From Mesostigma viride (lineage: Eukaryota > Streptophyta > Mesostigmatophyceae > Mesostigmatales > Mesostigmataceae), in contig RPFO01000310.1 of the NCBI GenBank assembly GCA_009746045.1, positions 3,726,661-3,790,660 of the forward strand: a stretch of 64,000 nucleotides of DNA, in the 5' to 3' direction. Position 1 is the stretch's first letter, and every line of letters starts with the position of its first letter. Below the pieces are notes generated by a model that was not told the DNA's origin, ran no database searches, and saw nothing but the letters and a program-made list of their open reading frames with translations. This document shows, piece by piece, positions 1 to 14,100 of the stretch. The position numbers and the translations under genes were made by a program.

Positions 1-3000
1 TTGCACCGATAGCGCTGCCGCCTCACATCCCCCCCCTCACCTTGCACCGATAGCGCTGCCCTCATATTCCCCCCTCACCTTGCAACCGATAGCGCTGCCC
101 TCATATCCCCCCTCACCTTGCACCGATAGCGCTGCCCCTCATATTCCCCCTCACCTTGCACCGATAGCGCTGCCCCTCATATCCCCCCTCACCTTGCACC
201 GATAGCGCGCCCCTCATATTCCCCCCTCACCTGCACCGATAGCGCTGCCCCTCATATCCCCTCACCTTGCACCGATAGCGCTGCCCCTCATATTCCCCCC
301 TCAACCTTGCACCGATAGCGCTGCCCCTCATACCCCCCTCACCTTGCAACCGATAGCGCTGCCCTCAATATCCCCCCTCACCCACCTTGCACCGATACGC
401 TGCCCTCATATTCCCCCCCCCCGGACGCACCGATAGCGCTGCCCCTCAATTCCCCCCTCAACCTTGCACGCATAGCGCTGCCCTCAATATTCCCCCCCCA
501 CCTTGCACCGATAGCGCTGCCCCTCATATTCCCCCCTCAACCTTCACACGATAGCGCTGCGCCTCATATCCCCCTCACCTTGCACCGATAGCGCTGCCCC
601 TCATATTCCCCCCTCACCTTGCACCGATAGCGCTGCCCCTCATATTCCCCACCTTGCACCGATAGCGCTGCCCCTCATATTCCCCCCCTCACCTTGCACC
701 GATAGCGCTGCCCCTCATAATCCCCCCCTCACCTTGCACCGATAGCGCTGCCCCTCATATTCCCCCCTCTCACCTTGCACCGATAGCGCTGCCCCTCATA
801 TCCCCCCTCACCTTGCACCGATAGCGCTGCCCCTCATATCCCCCCTCACCTTGCACCGATAGCGCTGCCCCTCATATCCCCCCCCTCACCTGCTCATAAC
901 GCTGCCCCTCACATCCCCCCCACCCTTGCACCGATAGCGCGCCTCACATCCCCCCCTCACCTTGCACCGATAGCGCTGCCCCTCATATCCCCCCCTCACC
1001 TGCACCGATAGCGCTGCCCTCATATCCCCCCCCTCACCTTGCACTCGATAGCGCTGCCCCTCATATTCCCCCCTCACCTGCACCGATAGCGCTGCCCTCA
1101 TATCCCCCCCCCCTCACCTTGCACCGTTAGCGCTGCCCCTCATATCCCCCCCTCACCTTGCACCGATAGCGCTGCCCCTCATATCCCCCCCCCTCACCTT
1201 GCACCGATAGCGCTGCCCCTCATATTCCCCCTCACCTTGCACCGATAGCGCTGCCCCTCATATTCCCCCCCTCACCTTGCACCGATAGCGCTGCCCCTCA
1301 TATTCCCCCCTCACCTTGCACCGATAGCGCTGCCCCTCATATTCCCCCCACCTTGCACCGATAGCGCTGCCCCTCATATCCCCCCTCACCTTGCACCGAT
1401 AGCGCTGCCCTCATATCCCCCCCCCTCACCTTGCACCGATAGCGCTGCCCCTCATATTCCCCCCCCTCACCTTGCACCGATAGCGCTGCCCCTCATATTC
1501 CCCCTCACCTTGCACCGATAGCGCTGCCCCTCATATCCCCCCTCACCTTGCACCGATAGCGCTGCCCCTCATATTCCCCCCTCACCTTGCACCGATAGCG
1601 CTGCCCCTCATATTCCCCCTCACCTTGCACCGATAGCGCTGCCCCTCATATTCCCCCCTCACCTTGCACCGATAGCGCTGCCCCTCATATTCCCCCCTCA
1701 CCTTGCACCGATAGCGCTGCCCCTCATATTCCCCCCTACCTTGCACCGATAGCGCTGCCCCTCATATCCCCCCTCACCTTGCACCGATAGCGCTGCCCCT
1801 CATATTCCCCCCTCACCTTGCACCGATAGCGCTGCCCCTCATATTCCCCCCTCACCTTGCACCGATAGCGCTGCCCCTCATATTCCCCCCTCACCTTGCA
1901 CCGATAGCGCTGCCCTCATATTCCCCCCCTCACCTTGCACCGATAGCGCTGCCCCTCATATTCCCCCCTCACCTTGCACCGATAGCGCTGCCCCTCACAT
2001 CCCCCCCTCACCTTGCACCGATAGCGCTGCCCCTCACATCCCCCCCTCACCTTGCACCGATAGCGCTGCCCCTCATATTCCCCCCTCACCTTGCACCGAT
2101 AGCGCTGCCCCTCATATCCCCCCCCTCACCTTGCACCGATAGCGCTGCCCCTCATATTCCCCCCTCACCTTGCACCGACAGCGCTGCCCCTCATATTCCC
2201 CCCTCACCTTGCACCGATAGCGCTGCCCCTCACATCCCCCCCTCACCTTGCACCGATAGCGCTGCCCCTCATCCCCCCCCTCACCTTGCACCGATAGCGC
2301 TGCCCCTCACATCCCCCCCCCTCACCTTGCACCGATAGCGCTGCCCCTCATATTCCCCCCCCCTCACCTTGCACCGATAGCGCTGCCCCTCATATTCTCC
2401 CCCTCACCTTGCACCGATAGCGCTGCCCCTCATATTCCCCCCTCACCTTGCACCGATAGCGCTGCCCCTCATATCCCCCCCCTCACCTTGCACCGATAGC
2501 TGCCCCTCATATTCCCCCCCCCTCACCTTGCACCGATAGCGCTGCCCCTCATATTCTCCCCCCTCACCTTGCACCGATAGCGCTGCCCCTCATATTCCCC
2601 CCTCACCTTGCACCGATAGCGCTGCCCCTCATATTCCCCCTCACCTTGCTTCGATAGCGCTGCCCCTCACATCCCCCCCCTCACCTTGCACCGATAGCGC
2701 TGCCCCTCATATCCCCCCTCACCTTGCACCGATAGCGCTGCCCCTCATATTCCCCCCTCACCTTGCACCGATAGCGCTGCCCCTCATATCCCCCCCTCAC
2801 CTTGCACCGATAGCGCTGCCCCTCATATTCCCCCCTCACCTTGCACCGATAGCGCTGCCCCTCATATCCCCCCCCTCACCTTGCACCGATAGCGCTGCCC
2901 CTCATATCCCCCCTCACCTTGCACCGATAGCGCTGCCCCTCATATCCCCCCTCACCTTGCACCGATAGCGCTGCCCCTCATATTCCCCCTCACCTTGCAC

Positions 3001-6000
3001 CGATAGCGCTGCCCCTCATATTCCCCCTCACCTTGCACCGATAGCGCTGCCCCTCATATTCCCCCCTCACCTTGCACCGATAGCGCTGCCCCTCATATTC
3101 CCCCCTCACCTTGCACCGATAGCGCTGCCCCTCATATTCCCCCCTCACCTTGCACCGATAGCGCTGCCCCTCATATTCCCCCCTCACCTTGCACCGATAG
3201 CGCTGCCCCTCATATTCCCCCCTCACCTTGCACCGATAGCGCTGCCCCTCATATTCCCCCCTCACCTTGCACCGATAGCGCTGCCCCTCATATTCCCCCC
3301 TCACCTTGCACCGATAGCGCTGCCCCTCATATTCCCCCCTCACCTTGCACCGATAGCGCTGCCCCTCATATTCCCCCTCACCTTGCACCGATAGCGCTGC
3401 CCCTCATATTCCCCCTCACCTTGCACCGATAGCGCTGCCCCTCATATTCCCCCCTCACCTTGCACCGATAGCGCTGCCCCTCATATTCCCCCCTCACCTT
3501 GCACCGATAGCGCTGCCCCTCATATTCCCCCCTCACCTTGCACCGATAGCGCTGCCCCTCATATTCCCCCCTCACCTTGCACCGATAGCGCTGCCCCTCA
3601 TATTCCCCCCCTCACCTTGCACCGATAGCGCTGCCCCTCATATTCCCCCCTCACCTTGCACCGATAGCGCTGCCCCTCATATTCCCCCCTCACCTTGCAC
3701 CGATAGCGCTGCCCCTCATATTCCCCCCCTCACCTTGCACCGATAGCGCTGCCCCTCATATTCCCCCCTCACCTTGCACCGATAGCGCTGCCCCTCATAT
3801 TCCCCCCTCACCTTGCACCGATAGCGCTGCCCCTCATATTCCCCCCTCACCTTGCACCGATAGCGCTGCCCCTCATATTCCCCCTCACCTTGCACCGATA
3901 GCGCTGCCCCTCATATTCCCCCCTCACCTTGCACCGATAGCGCTGCCCCTCATATTCCCCCCTCACCTTGCACCGATAGCGCTGCCCCTCATATTCCCCC
4001 CTCACCTTGCACCGATAGCGCTGCCCCTCATATTCCCCCCTCACCTTGCACCGATAGCGCTGCCCCTCATATTCCCCCCTCACCTTGCACCGATAGCGCT
4101 GCCCCTCATATTCCCCCCTCACCTTGCACCGATAGCGCTGCCCCTCATATTCCCCCCTCACCTTGCACCGATAGCGCTGCCCCTCATATTCCCCCCTCAC
4201 CTTGCACCGATAGCGCTGCCCCTCATATTCCCCCCTCACCTTGCACCGATAGCGCTGCCCCTCACATCCCCCCCCCACCTTGCACCGATAGCGCTGCCCC
4301 TCACATCCCCCCTCACCTTGCACCGATAGCGCTGCCCCTCATATTCCCCCTCACCTTGCACCGATAGCGCTGCCCCTCATATCCCCCCCCCTCACCTTGC
4401 ACCGATAGCGCTGCCCCTCATATTCCCCCCTCACCTTGCACCGATAGCGCTGCCCCTCATATTCCCCCCTCACCTTGCACCGATAGCGCTGCCCCTCACA
4501 TCCCCCCTCACCTTGCACCGATAGCGCTGCCCCTCATATCCCCCCTCACCTTGCACCGATAGCGCTGCCCCTCACATCCCCCCCACCTTGCACCGATAGC
4601 GCTGCCCCTCATATTCCCCCCCTCACCTTGCACCGATAGCGCTGCCCCTCATATTCTCCCCCCTCACCTTGCACCGATAGCGCTGCCCCTCATATTCCCC
4701 CCTCACCTTGCACCGATAGCGCTGCCCCTCATATCCCCCCCCTCACCTTGCACCGATAGCGCTGCCCCTCATATTCCCCCCTCACCTTGCACCGATAGCG
4801 CTGCCCCTCATATCCCCCCTCACCTTGCACCGATAGCGCTGCCCCTCATATTCCCCCCTCACCTTGCACCGATAGCGCTGCCCCTCATATTCCCCCCCTC
4901 ACCTTGCACCGATAGCGCTGCCCCTCATATTCCCCCCCCTCACCTTGCACCGATAGCGCTGCCCCTCATATTCCCCCCTCACCTTGCACCGATAGCGCTG
5001 CCCTCATATTCCCCCCCCTCACCTTGCACCGATAGCGCTGCCCCTCATATTCCCCCCTCACCTTGCACCGATAGCGCTGCCCCTCATATTCCCCCCTCAC
5101 CTTGCACCGATAGCGCTGCCCCTCATATTCCCCCCTCACCTTGCACCGATAGCGCTGCCCCTCACATCCCCCCTCACCTTGCACCGATAGCGCTGCCCCT
5201 CATATTCCCCCCTCACCTTGCACCGATAGCGCTGCCCCTCATATCTCCCCCCCTCACCTTGCACCGATAGCGCTGCCCCTCACATCCCCCCTCACCTTGC
5301 ACCGATAGCGCTGCCCCTCATATCTCCCCCTCACCTTGCACCGATAGCGCTGCCCTTACATCCCCCCCTCACCTTGCACCGATAGCGCTGCCCCTCACAT
5401 CCCCCCTCACCTTGCACCGATAGCGCTGCCCCTCATGTTCCCCCCTCACCTTGCACCGATAGCGCTGCCCCTCATATTCCCCCCTCACCTTGCACCGATA
5501 GCGCTGCCCCTCACATCCCCCCCCTCACCTTGCACCGATAGCGCTGCCCCTCATATCCCCCCTCACCTTGCACCGATAGCGCTGCCCCTCACATCCCCCC
5601 CTCACCTTGCACCGATAGCGCTGCCCCTCATATCCCCCCCCTCACCTTGCACCGTAGCGCTGCCCCTCATATTCCCCCCTCACCTTGCACCGATAGCGCT
5701 GCCCCTCATATCCCCCCCTCACCTTGCACCGATAGCGCTGCCCCTCATATCCCCCCTCACCTTGCACCGATAGCGCTGCCCCTCATATCCCCCCCCTCAC
5801 CTTGCACCGATAGCGCTGCCCCTCATATCCCCCCTCACCTTGCACCGATAGCGCTGCCCCTCACATCCCCCCTCACCTTGCACCGATAGCGCTGCCCCTC
5901 ATATTCCCCCCCTCACCTTGCACCGATAGCGCTGCCCCTCATATTCCCCCCCCTCACCTTGCACCGATAGCGCTGCCCCTCATATTCCCCCTCACCTTGC

Positions 6001-8113
6001 ACCGATAGCGCTGCCCCTCATATTCCCCCCTCACCTTGCACCGATAGCGCTGCCCCTCATATTCCCCCCTCACCTTGCACCGATAGCGCTGCCCCTCATA
6101 TTCCCCCCTTACCTTGCACCGATAGCGCTGCCCCTCATATTCCCCCCTCACCTTGCACCGATAGCGCTGCCCCTCATATTCCCCCCTCACCTTGCACCGA
6201 TAGCGCTGCCCCTCATATTCCCCCCTCACCTTGCACCGATAGCGCTGCCCCTCATATTCCCCCCTCACCTTGCACCGATAGCGCTGCCCCTCATATTCCC
6301 CCTCACCTTGCACCGATAGCGCTGCCCCTCATATTCCCCCCTCACCTTGCTTCGATAGCGCTGCCCCTCACATCCCCCCCCCTCACCTTGCACCGATAGC
6401 GCTGCCCCTCACATCCCCCCTCACCTTGCACCGATAGCGCTGCCCCTCATATTCCCCCCTCACCTTGCACCGATAGCGCTGCCCCTCATATCCCCCCCCT
6501 CACCTTGCACCGATAGCGCTGCCCCTCATATTCCCCCCTCACCTTGCACCGATAGCGCTGCCCCTCATATTCCCCCCTCACCTTGCACCGATAGCGCTGC
6601 CCCTCACATCCCCCCCTCACCTTGCACCGATAGCGCTGCCCCTCACATCCCCCCCCCTCACCTTGCACCGATAGCGCTGCCCCTCACATCCCCCCTCACC
6701 TTGCACCGATAGCGCTGCCCCTCATATTCCCCCCCCTCACCTTGCACCGATAGCGCTGCCCCTCATATTCTCCCCCCCTCACCTTGCACCGATAGCGCTG
6801 CCCCTCATATTCCCCCCTCACCTTGCACCGATAGCGCTGCCCCTCATATCCCCCCCCTCACCTTGCACCGATAGCTGCCCCTCATATTCCCCCCTCACCT
6901 TGCACCGATAGCGCTGCCCCTCATATCCCCCCTCACCTTGCACCGATAGCGCTGCCCCTCATATTCCCCCCCCCTCACCTTGCACCGATAGCGCTGCCCC
7001 TCATATTCCCCCCCCCTCACCTTGCACCGATAGCGCTGCCCCTCATATTCTCCCCCCTCACCTTGCACCGATAGCGCTGCCCCTCATATTCCCCCCCTCA
7101 CCTTGCACCGATAGCGCTGCCCCTCATATTCCCCCCCCCTCACCTTGCACCGATAGCGCTGCCCCTCATATTCCCCCCTCACCTTGCACCGATAGCGCTG
7201 CCCCTCATATTCCCCCCTCACCTTGCACCGATAGCGCTGCCCCTCATATTCCCCCCTCACCTTGCACCGATAGCGCTGCCCCTCACATCCCCCCTCACCT
7301 TGCACCGATAGCGCTGCCCCTCATATTCCCCCCTCACCTTGCACCGATAGCGCTGCCCCTCATATCTCCCCCCCTCACCTTGCACCGATAGCGCTGCCCC
7401 TCACATCCCCCCCTCACCTTGCACCGATAGCGCTGCCCCTCATATCTCCCCCTCACCTTGCACCGATAGCGCTGCCGCTTACATCCCCCCTCACCTTGCA
7501 CCGATAGCGCTGCCCCTCACATCCCCCCCTCACCTTGCACCGATAGCGCTGCCCCTCATGTTCCCCCCTCACCTTGCACCGATAGCGCTGCCCCTCATAT
7601 TCCCCCCTCACCTTGCACCGATAGCGCTGCCCCTCACATCCCCCCCCCCTCACCTTGCACCGATAGCGCTGCCCCTCATATCCCCCCCTCACCTTGCACC
7701 GATAGCGCTGCCCCTCACATCCCCCCCTCACCTTGCACCGATAGCGCTGCCCCTCATATCCCCCCCCTCACCTTGCACCGTTAGCGCTGCCCCTCATATT
7801 CCCCCCTCACCTTGCACCGATAGCGCTGCCCCTCATATCCCCCCCCCTCACCTTGCACCGTTAGCGCTGCCCCTCATATCCCCCCTCACCTTGCACCGAT
7901 AGCGCTGCCCCTCATATCCCCCCCCCTCACCTTGCACCGATAGCGCTGCCCCTCATATCCCCCCCTCACCTTGCACCGATAGCGCTGCCCCTCACATCCC
8001 CCCCTCACCTTGCACCGATAGCGCTGCCCCTCATATTCCCCCCTCACCTTGCACCGATAGCGCTGCCCCTCATATTCCCCCCCCCCTCACCTTGCACCGA
8101 TAGCGCTGCCCCT
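1..8113. repeat. 39-bp satellite made of an amplified 5' splice junction
   Basis: A head-to-tail array of a 39-bp unit fills the left end and continues past the window edge. Length divided by period gives about 205-210 units (not counted one by one). Read on the minus strand, each unit is GGGGCAGCGCTATCGG + TGCAAG, then GTGAGGGGGGAATATGA. CAAG|GTGAGG is a good 5' splice site, and the right-hand end of the array is exactly the end of the last visible exon of the minus-strand collagen-like gene. Variation is concentrated in the C-run (plus strand) and in the catatt/catatc/cacatc triplets, which are the intron-derived half. The exon-derived core ttgcaccgatagcgctgcc is nearly constant. Because 39 is a multiple of three, some stretches stay open on the minus strand as a 13-residue repeat (GEYEGQRYRCKVR), up to about 12 units at 3847-4323. 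C-run indels break the frame elsewhere, so I do not call these stretches genes. Confidence 0.95.
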
Positions 8114-11100
8114 TGCGTATGGCGGGCAACTTCTCCATGTGCTGCGAGGTACCCAGCGGGCCGCCCGAAGGAAAGCGCAGCTCGGCGCCCGCGGGCAGAT
8201 CCAGCCCCCCAGTGTTGCAGAGTTGCACCTGGGACACGAGGGTGGCATGCCGAGGGGCACGCGCGAGGGGCAAGCACACAAAACATAGGCACGCAGCGAG
8301 AGGGTTTAGGGAGGCAAATTCATAGGCAGGCAGCGCGTATGAAAATGACGGACCGGCCACGAAAAGCGTTGCATAGCTGCCCCTGGCACACGGCACTAGG
8401 CGGGGACAAGCTGCACCCCGTTCACGCTGCTGGAATGCGGTGCTGGAAAACACTAGTTTAGTACATAAAAAGTAAAGTACTAGTATATAGTAGTACTACT
8501 AAATATAGTGCTGGAATAGGCTATTACATCTGCGACGGTATTCCAATGTCGAACTACAGCAACTACAACGGTAGACTAAGGTACGCTCGCCTATGTATCC
8601 CTCGCTTTGGGCCATTTCTACTACGTTCAGCGCACCTTGTCTACCAGCAGCCGCTTGCCGGGCGCGCAGACGCCATCGTTGGTGGACGACCGCACTCGGA
8701 AGCTCATCGTGGTGCAGTTGTAGCGGTCCTTGGCCTGGGTGACCGTGTTGCCCTGCGCGTCCAGCAGTTTGAAGGTCACCTGTGGCGGGTGCCAAAAGGA
8801 GCAAGTGAACAAATTTAAAACCAGAGGCAGCGCATGCATAGTACACCATCATTGCACAAGGGAGGGAGAGATAGGCCCACGGGAAAGCGAGCGTCCGGGA
8901 AAGCACCTAATTGCAAGAGTTGTGGAAGGAGACGCAAATGACTGCAAGATCTCACTTTGGCACAATGCCACGCCCATGGGTAGTTGGCCGCGAACATCAT
9001 GGCTGGTACATAACGATCAAAGTATTGTTCAGATCGGAGGCGAACCCCCCTACACCCTTTGTGCTGTGCACGAACCCCTGGGCCAAAAAGCCTCCTTGGC
9101 TCAACAGAAAGCTTTTAGCTCTCCCAACCCACCTCCATCCGTCATTGTCACTATCTTAAGTTACCGGAAATCTCTCCGAGGTGCAAAGTATTGTCATGGT
9201 TGGAAAACTGAGGCAAATTGCTCGCACCGTCGCGGTCCCTAGAGGCCTAGAAGGAATCATGCGACATAGGACACGCCTACCAACTGGTCTGGCACAAAAC
9301 ACGGCTACAGCCATGCGACACATCCCCATCAGGCTGCATGTGGCGATATCCGCACCAGGTTACATAGGACACGGCTACCACCATTTGAGTAATGACATAG
9401 GACAGGCTACTGTCAACAGGGCTACCGTCAACAGGGCTACCCTCAACAGGGCTACCCTCAACATGGCTACTGGCAACAGGGCGACCGTCAACAGGGCGAC
9501 CGCCCCATGATATGTGCCACTCGCACCTTCCCATCATTGGCGGGTTTCCCGTCCTCCCCCTTCTGCCCCGGAAGCCCCGGCGCCCCCGTCAGCCCCCTAT
9601 TCCCCGCGACCCCTTGGATCCCGTTCTGGCCTTTGTAGCATGTGTAGTACTTGGTCTTGCCTGCACACATCCCATTAGACAAGGCACCGGCCGAAGTGCA
9701 TGCATCCGTCACACACATATGGTGTGGTGTGGTCAGTGCCTCAAGGCAGGCAACCCTGAACTTTGAATGAGCACTTTTTGGGTGAGCCTGGCGGTTGCGT
9801 GCGCTAGTGACGGCACGTTCCTGCTAACCGGCTCACCCTTGGTGGCAACCCTGCCCTGCGAAAAGTCACGAGCTCACCTGCAGTGATGGAGCGGAAAGCA
9901 GGCAAACGACAAAGCCAAGCTACCCATGTGGCTTGCACCGCCACAACATCGGTGAGCCACCATCCTACCGGTGAAGCTCAGGGCCAAGCTTCCTGCAATC
10001 CACAACGCCTACCTTAATCTGTGGACCACGTCCTACCTGCAGGCCACAAAGACAATCTTAATCTGTGAGGCACCAGCGGGGCAATCAGCCGGTCAGAGTG
10101 GCCGCAACGGGTGAAGAGGTGGAGGGGTGGAGGCGCGATGAGCCATCTTGCGATGTGCCCTGGGCAGCATGCAACGGCTGCCAAAATACGTTTGAGAGGA
10201 AACACGGTAAGTATACAACACACTATAGACATCTAGAATAACACTGTAATGAGAGGGGAAGCGGTGCCTCGACTCACCCCATCACCGCAGGTACAGCTTC
10301 CACTCACCATATCGCGGCAGGTACAGCTTGTCCCAGGGTGGGCCGCCCGTGCCGCCCATGCCCCCTGCGCCGCCAAGCCCCCCCTGGCCCCCCTGTCCCG
10401 CCGCCCCCCCGTTGCCGCCATAGCCAGGCCTCCCTGCCCTGGCGTCCACCTGAGGGTAAGGTCCAGGGTGACGGGAGGGAGAGGCGCCACACGTTGATAT
10501 CAAGTGGAAGTTCATCGCGTAAGCGTGTCGCTCGCTCATCGCGGCGGCGCTTGTGCTTACTGCTCGTACTGTCTTGCGAAAAAAGGGGCACAAGCGCTAG
10601 TATCTATACCTAAGTCGTAAAATGCTTCGCCCTGGGTACCGCGACTGCGTCAATGGGGCCAAGGCCAAAGGCTTCGTCAGACTAGGTTACTGAAGGAGGG
10701 GGGACGGACGGCGATGGACGGCAAAAGAGTGTGTGGGCTCAAGTAGCGAAATGGGGGGGTATGACCACCCTCCTGTTACTGATGCACGGCGTGTGCCAAA
10801 TCCGAAGCACGTCATGCCGAGGATTCACGTGAATGTGGGAAGGCCGGCGCTTCCACTGTGAGCTGCTCTTGGGACATGAGGGATCGGGAGCCATGCTGGC
10901 ATCTGCCAACGTACTAGGCTGAGCCTGCCGTTCACTGCCAGTTGTACAGCCCATGGAGCCAAAGTCCACAGTGCATGAGCATTATGGGGAAACCCTTACC
11001 TATAGGGAAACCCTTACCTATAGGGAAACCCTTACCTATGGGGAAACCCTTACCTACAGAAAAACAGTACGAGGTTTATAGGATACGTGCCCTAAAAGAA

Positions 11101-14100
11101 TAAGAGGACCTCACTATCTAATCGGCGGCCAACTCCAAGGCATACCATAACCAGTTGAACACCACAAGTCACAACTGGCTATGCTTGCCATCAGTGCTCG
11201 CTGAAAACTTTGCCCATGCCATGCCCGGACGTACCACTACGTATGTAAACGGATCAGCGCCCCTGCACCATGCACGCCAGCAAGCCGGCTGCTGCTGGCT
11301 TAGACTGGCGGATGCGACAAGTCCCGGCCCTGGTGTTCCCCCCACACCCTGTCACCCGACACTACGGAGACCCTCAAATAAGGCTCTTATCCCCAAGTCC
11401 CCATACACCGCACAAGCCCTGTGGGCATGTCTGAAAAGCAGAGCTAGCAATCGAACAGGGGGGCGGACGCCAGTGCGAAACGCGTCCTTGATTACTGTCC
11501 GTTCCGTTCCCGACACCTTCAGGACCACGCAGGGGTCCAGTGCTAATCTGCACGTAGGGAGACCTTAACCCATGATGACACTGTGCTGACAGCCACCGCC
11601 ACGTCAACACACTCCGCAGTAACTTGCTATGGCAGTAGCTAACTACCGCGAATCGAAGCAGTCTTACCCAGCGGTGCCGTGACCTAACGCCAGCAGCGTC
11701 ATAAGTTGGTGCGATACAGAGCGCATGAATAACCCCGCCAATAAGCTCACCAACGAGTGTACCAGCAAGAGTGACCCCCCCCCCCCGCATACACTGTGAC
11801 TGCATGATCAGCGCACCAACCAGCGCGCCAGCGAGGGCGCACAAGTGTTGTGGTGGGCGCACTAATCGACGCGACCCACCTCCACCCGCACGAGTCATTT
11901 CTTTCATATCTCATAAACAAAGCGCCAACAAGAACCACTCACCTCCACCAGCATGAACAGCCGGGGGTCGACACTCTCCACAATGACGTGGCCACCCCCA
12001 CCCCCGTTGGCCCCCTTGCCCCCATCATTTCCCATGCCCCCATCGCCTCCTGATGCTCCCTTGCCGCCAGGGCCCCCGTGTCCCCCCCATTCTCCGTTCC
12101 AGCCGGGCTTCATGCCCTTCTTGCCGTTCCCTCCCGCACCCCCGTTGCCGCCATGACCACCGTTGCCGCCATCACCGCCTCGACCACCATGGCCACCATC
12201 TCCCCCCCGCCCCCCCGCGGCCTTCACCAGCAGCACGGAGCGGGGGTTCTGTGGGGCATGACATGAGAGGCACGCAGCCACGACAATGCCAGGTTGCCAA
12301 CATCACGCGAATGAGAAAAGCACTGAGGGGGGTATCGTGGGGCATAGCATGAGGAATTGCTGCCAGCATCACCTGAATAAGAAACAGCACCGAGCGGGGG
12401 GGGGAGGGTCGTGGGGCATGGCATGATTGATAGCTGCCAGCATCACCTGAATAAGAAACCGCATAGAGCGGGGGGGATTCGTGGGGCGGGGCCATACATG
12501 CACAGGTAGTTGGGCGTCAAGCGATTGAACAAGTGTGGCACCGCCACAACAACTGGCACTAGGCTGCTGCTACATGGACATCACAGAGGTGACCAAGTAG
12601 GATGAATTAAACAGGAATGCAGAGCAGAGAAATGCGTGATTGACATTACAGAGGTGACCAAGTAGGATGAATGAAATAGGAATGCAGAGCAGAGAAATGC
12701 GTGTGTGTGCGCGTGTCAACATCCTTGGCTCAGGTTTAAAGAAGGGAGAAAAACATAGTAGGTGTGGCACGGCTAGCCCCGGCCTCCTGATGCACGACAC
12801 AAGACGTGCGGCCCAGCGGCTGTCCTACAGACAGCTGACCAGAGCTTTCACCCAGCAGGCCTGCCTGCAAACGGGGAACGAGCAAGCACGATGGCATGCA
12901 CACGTCCCACGCAAGTATGCCAGGGTGCTACGAACAGGGGAAGAGACAACAACACATTCCCACGTTGCCAAACCATGGGAGGGGAAGCGGTGGTGGTAAG
13001 CTGTGCTGAAGCTTGGCCTTTAGCAAGGGCACACACCGTCATGTAAACGCCACCCGCCATTCCTTCTCCCCCCCTTTAACATTTCCCCTGCGCCACCTCC
13101 CACCCCCCCAAACACCTTCCTCGTGCTGGGCTTCCCCTGGCTTGCTGGTGGCGTACCCCCACAGCCACGCTATCTTTGGCCTGCTGCGGCACCTAGGGTG
13201 GCCTACCGTGGCCAATGACACCACCAAGCCTTCAACACTCACATCAAGGGAGAAGCGGGCTCCTGGGAGCAGCGGCACTTCCTCAAACGTCACCGGTGGG
13301 GGCGGGGGTGGGGGCGCCACCTTGGCGCCCCCTGCAGCCACCTTGGCCTTGGCCTCCTCTGCCAGCTGGCGCGCTTTCTCCAGGACTGCTGGGTCTGGTG
13401 GCACCGGCATGAGGCGCCGCACAACGAGCGGCAGCACAAGGGGCGGCGCGCCGTCCGGCTGTTGCCTGCCATGGGTATGGGAACATCAGCAAGCATCAGT
13501 TGCTTGCCTTTTACAGTAAGCCGAGAAAGAAAGGGCGGCGGCGCCAGCGAGCAAGCATTTCCTCACGAGCAAAACTGCAGTGGCAAGGTTGACGTTGTTA
13601 CCGAACAACACATGCAGGCAGGTGGCCATGTGCCCACAACAGCACAGCACCGTGCACACCGCTCGACATCCATCCCTGCATGGCCCCGAGAAGGTGCGGA
13701 AAGTGCAGACTAGGGCTATCACAGTTTCACTCATGCCAACCCGAATCCATTGGACGTACTTACCTTTTCTTCACCGTTGCCCTCTGGACTTTCACCCACC
13801 TGCAACCCTCAACTCACCCACCACCTGCTCGTCCCTCCCTGTCCATCCTCCCAATTCAACCCCATACCCGGAACTGCCTGCACCACCATTTCCCTGACTC
13901 CAGCTAATGATTTTAACTGAACGACCTTATGGTTTTAATCTTTCTTCTCTTCTACTATTCTCTCGACGCCACCCGCGCCACCATGTGCTGCACGGCATTT
14001 GACATGTGCTGACTGCCACTGTGCCTGCTTACCCGCGGCCGGTCCGCCGCAACACCGGCAACAAGGCACACGCCTGACATGTACACAGACACGAATATAG

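Noticed and set aside
2990-7731. Many minus-strand open frames encoding GEYEGQRYRCKVR repeats
   Set aside because: They are simply the 39-bp satellite read in frame. They stop at C-run indels and have no start context of their own. They are explained as intronic splice-donor repeats.
1-8113. CRISPR array
   Set aside because: No unique spacers: the repeats are head-to-tail, and all context is eukaryotic.
10985-11058. Interstitial telomere repeat (aaaccctt)
   Set aside because: The period is 17 bp, not 7-8, with only four copies; the donor-like reading explains it better.
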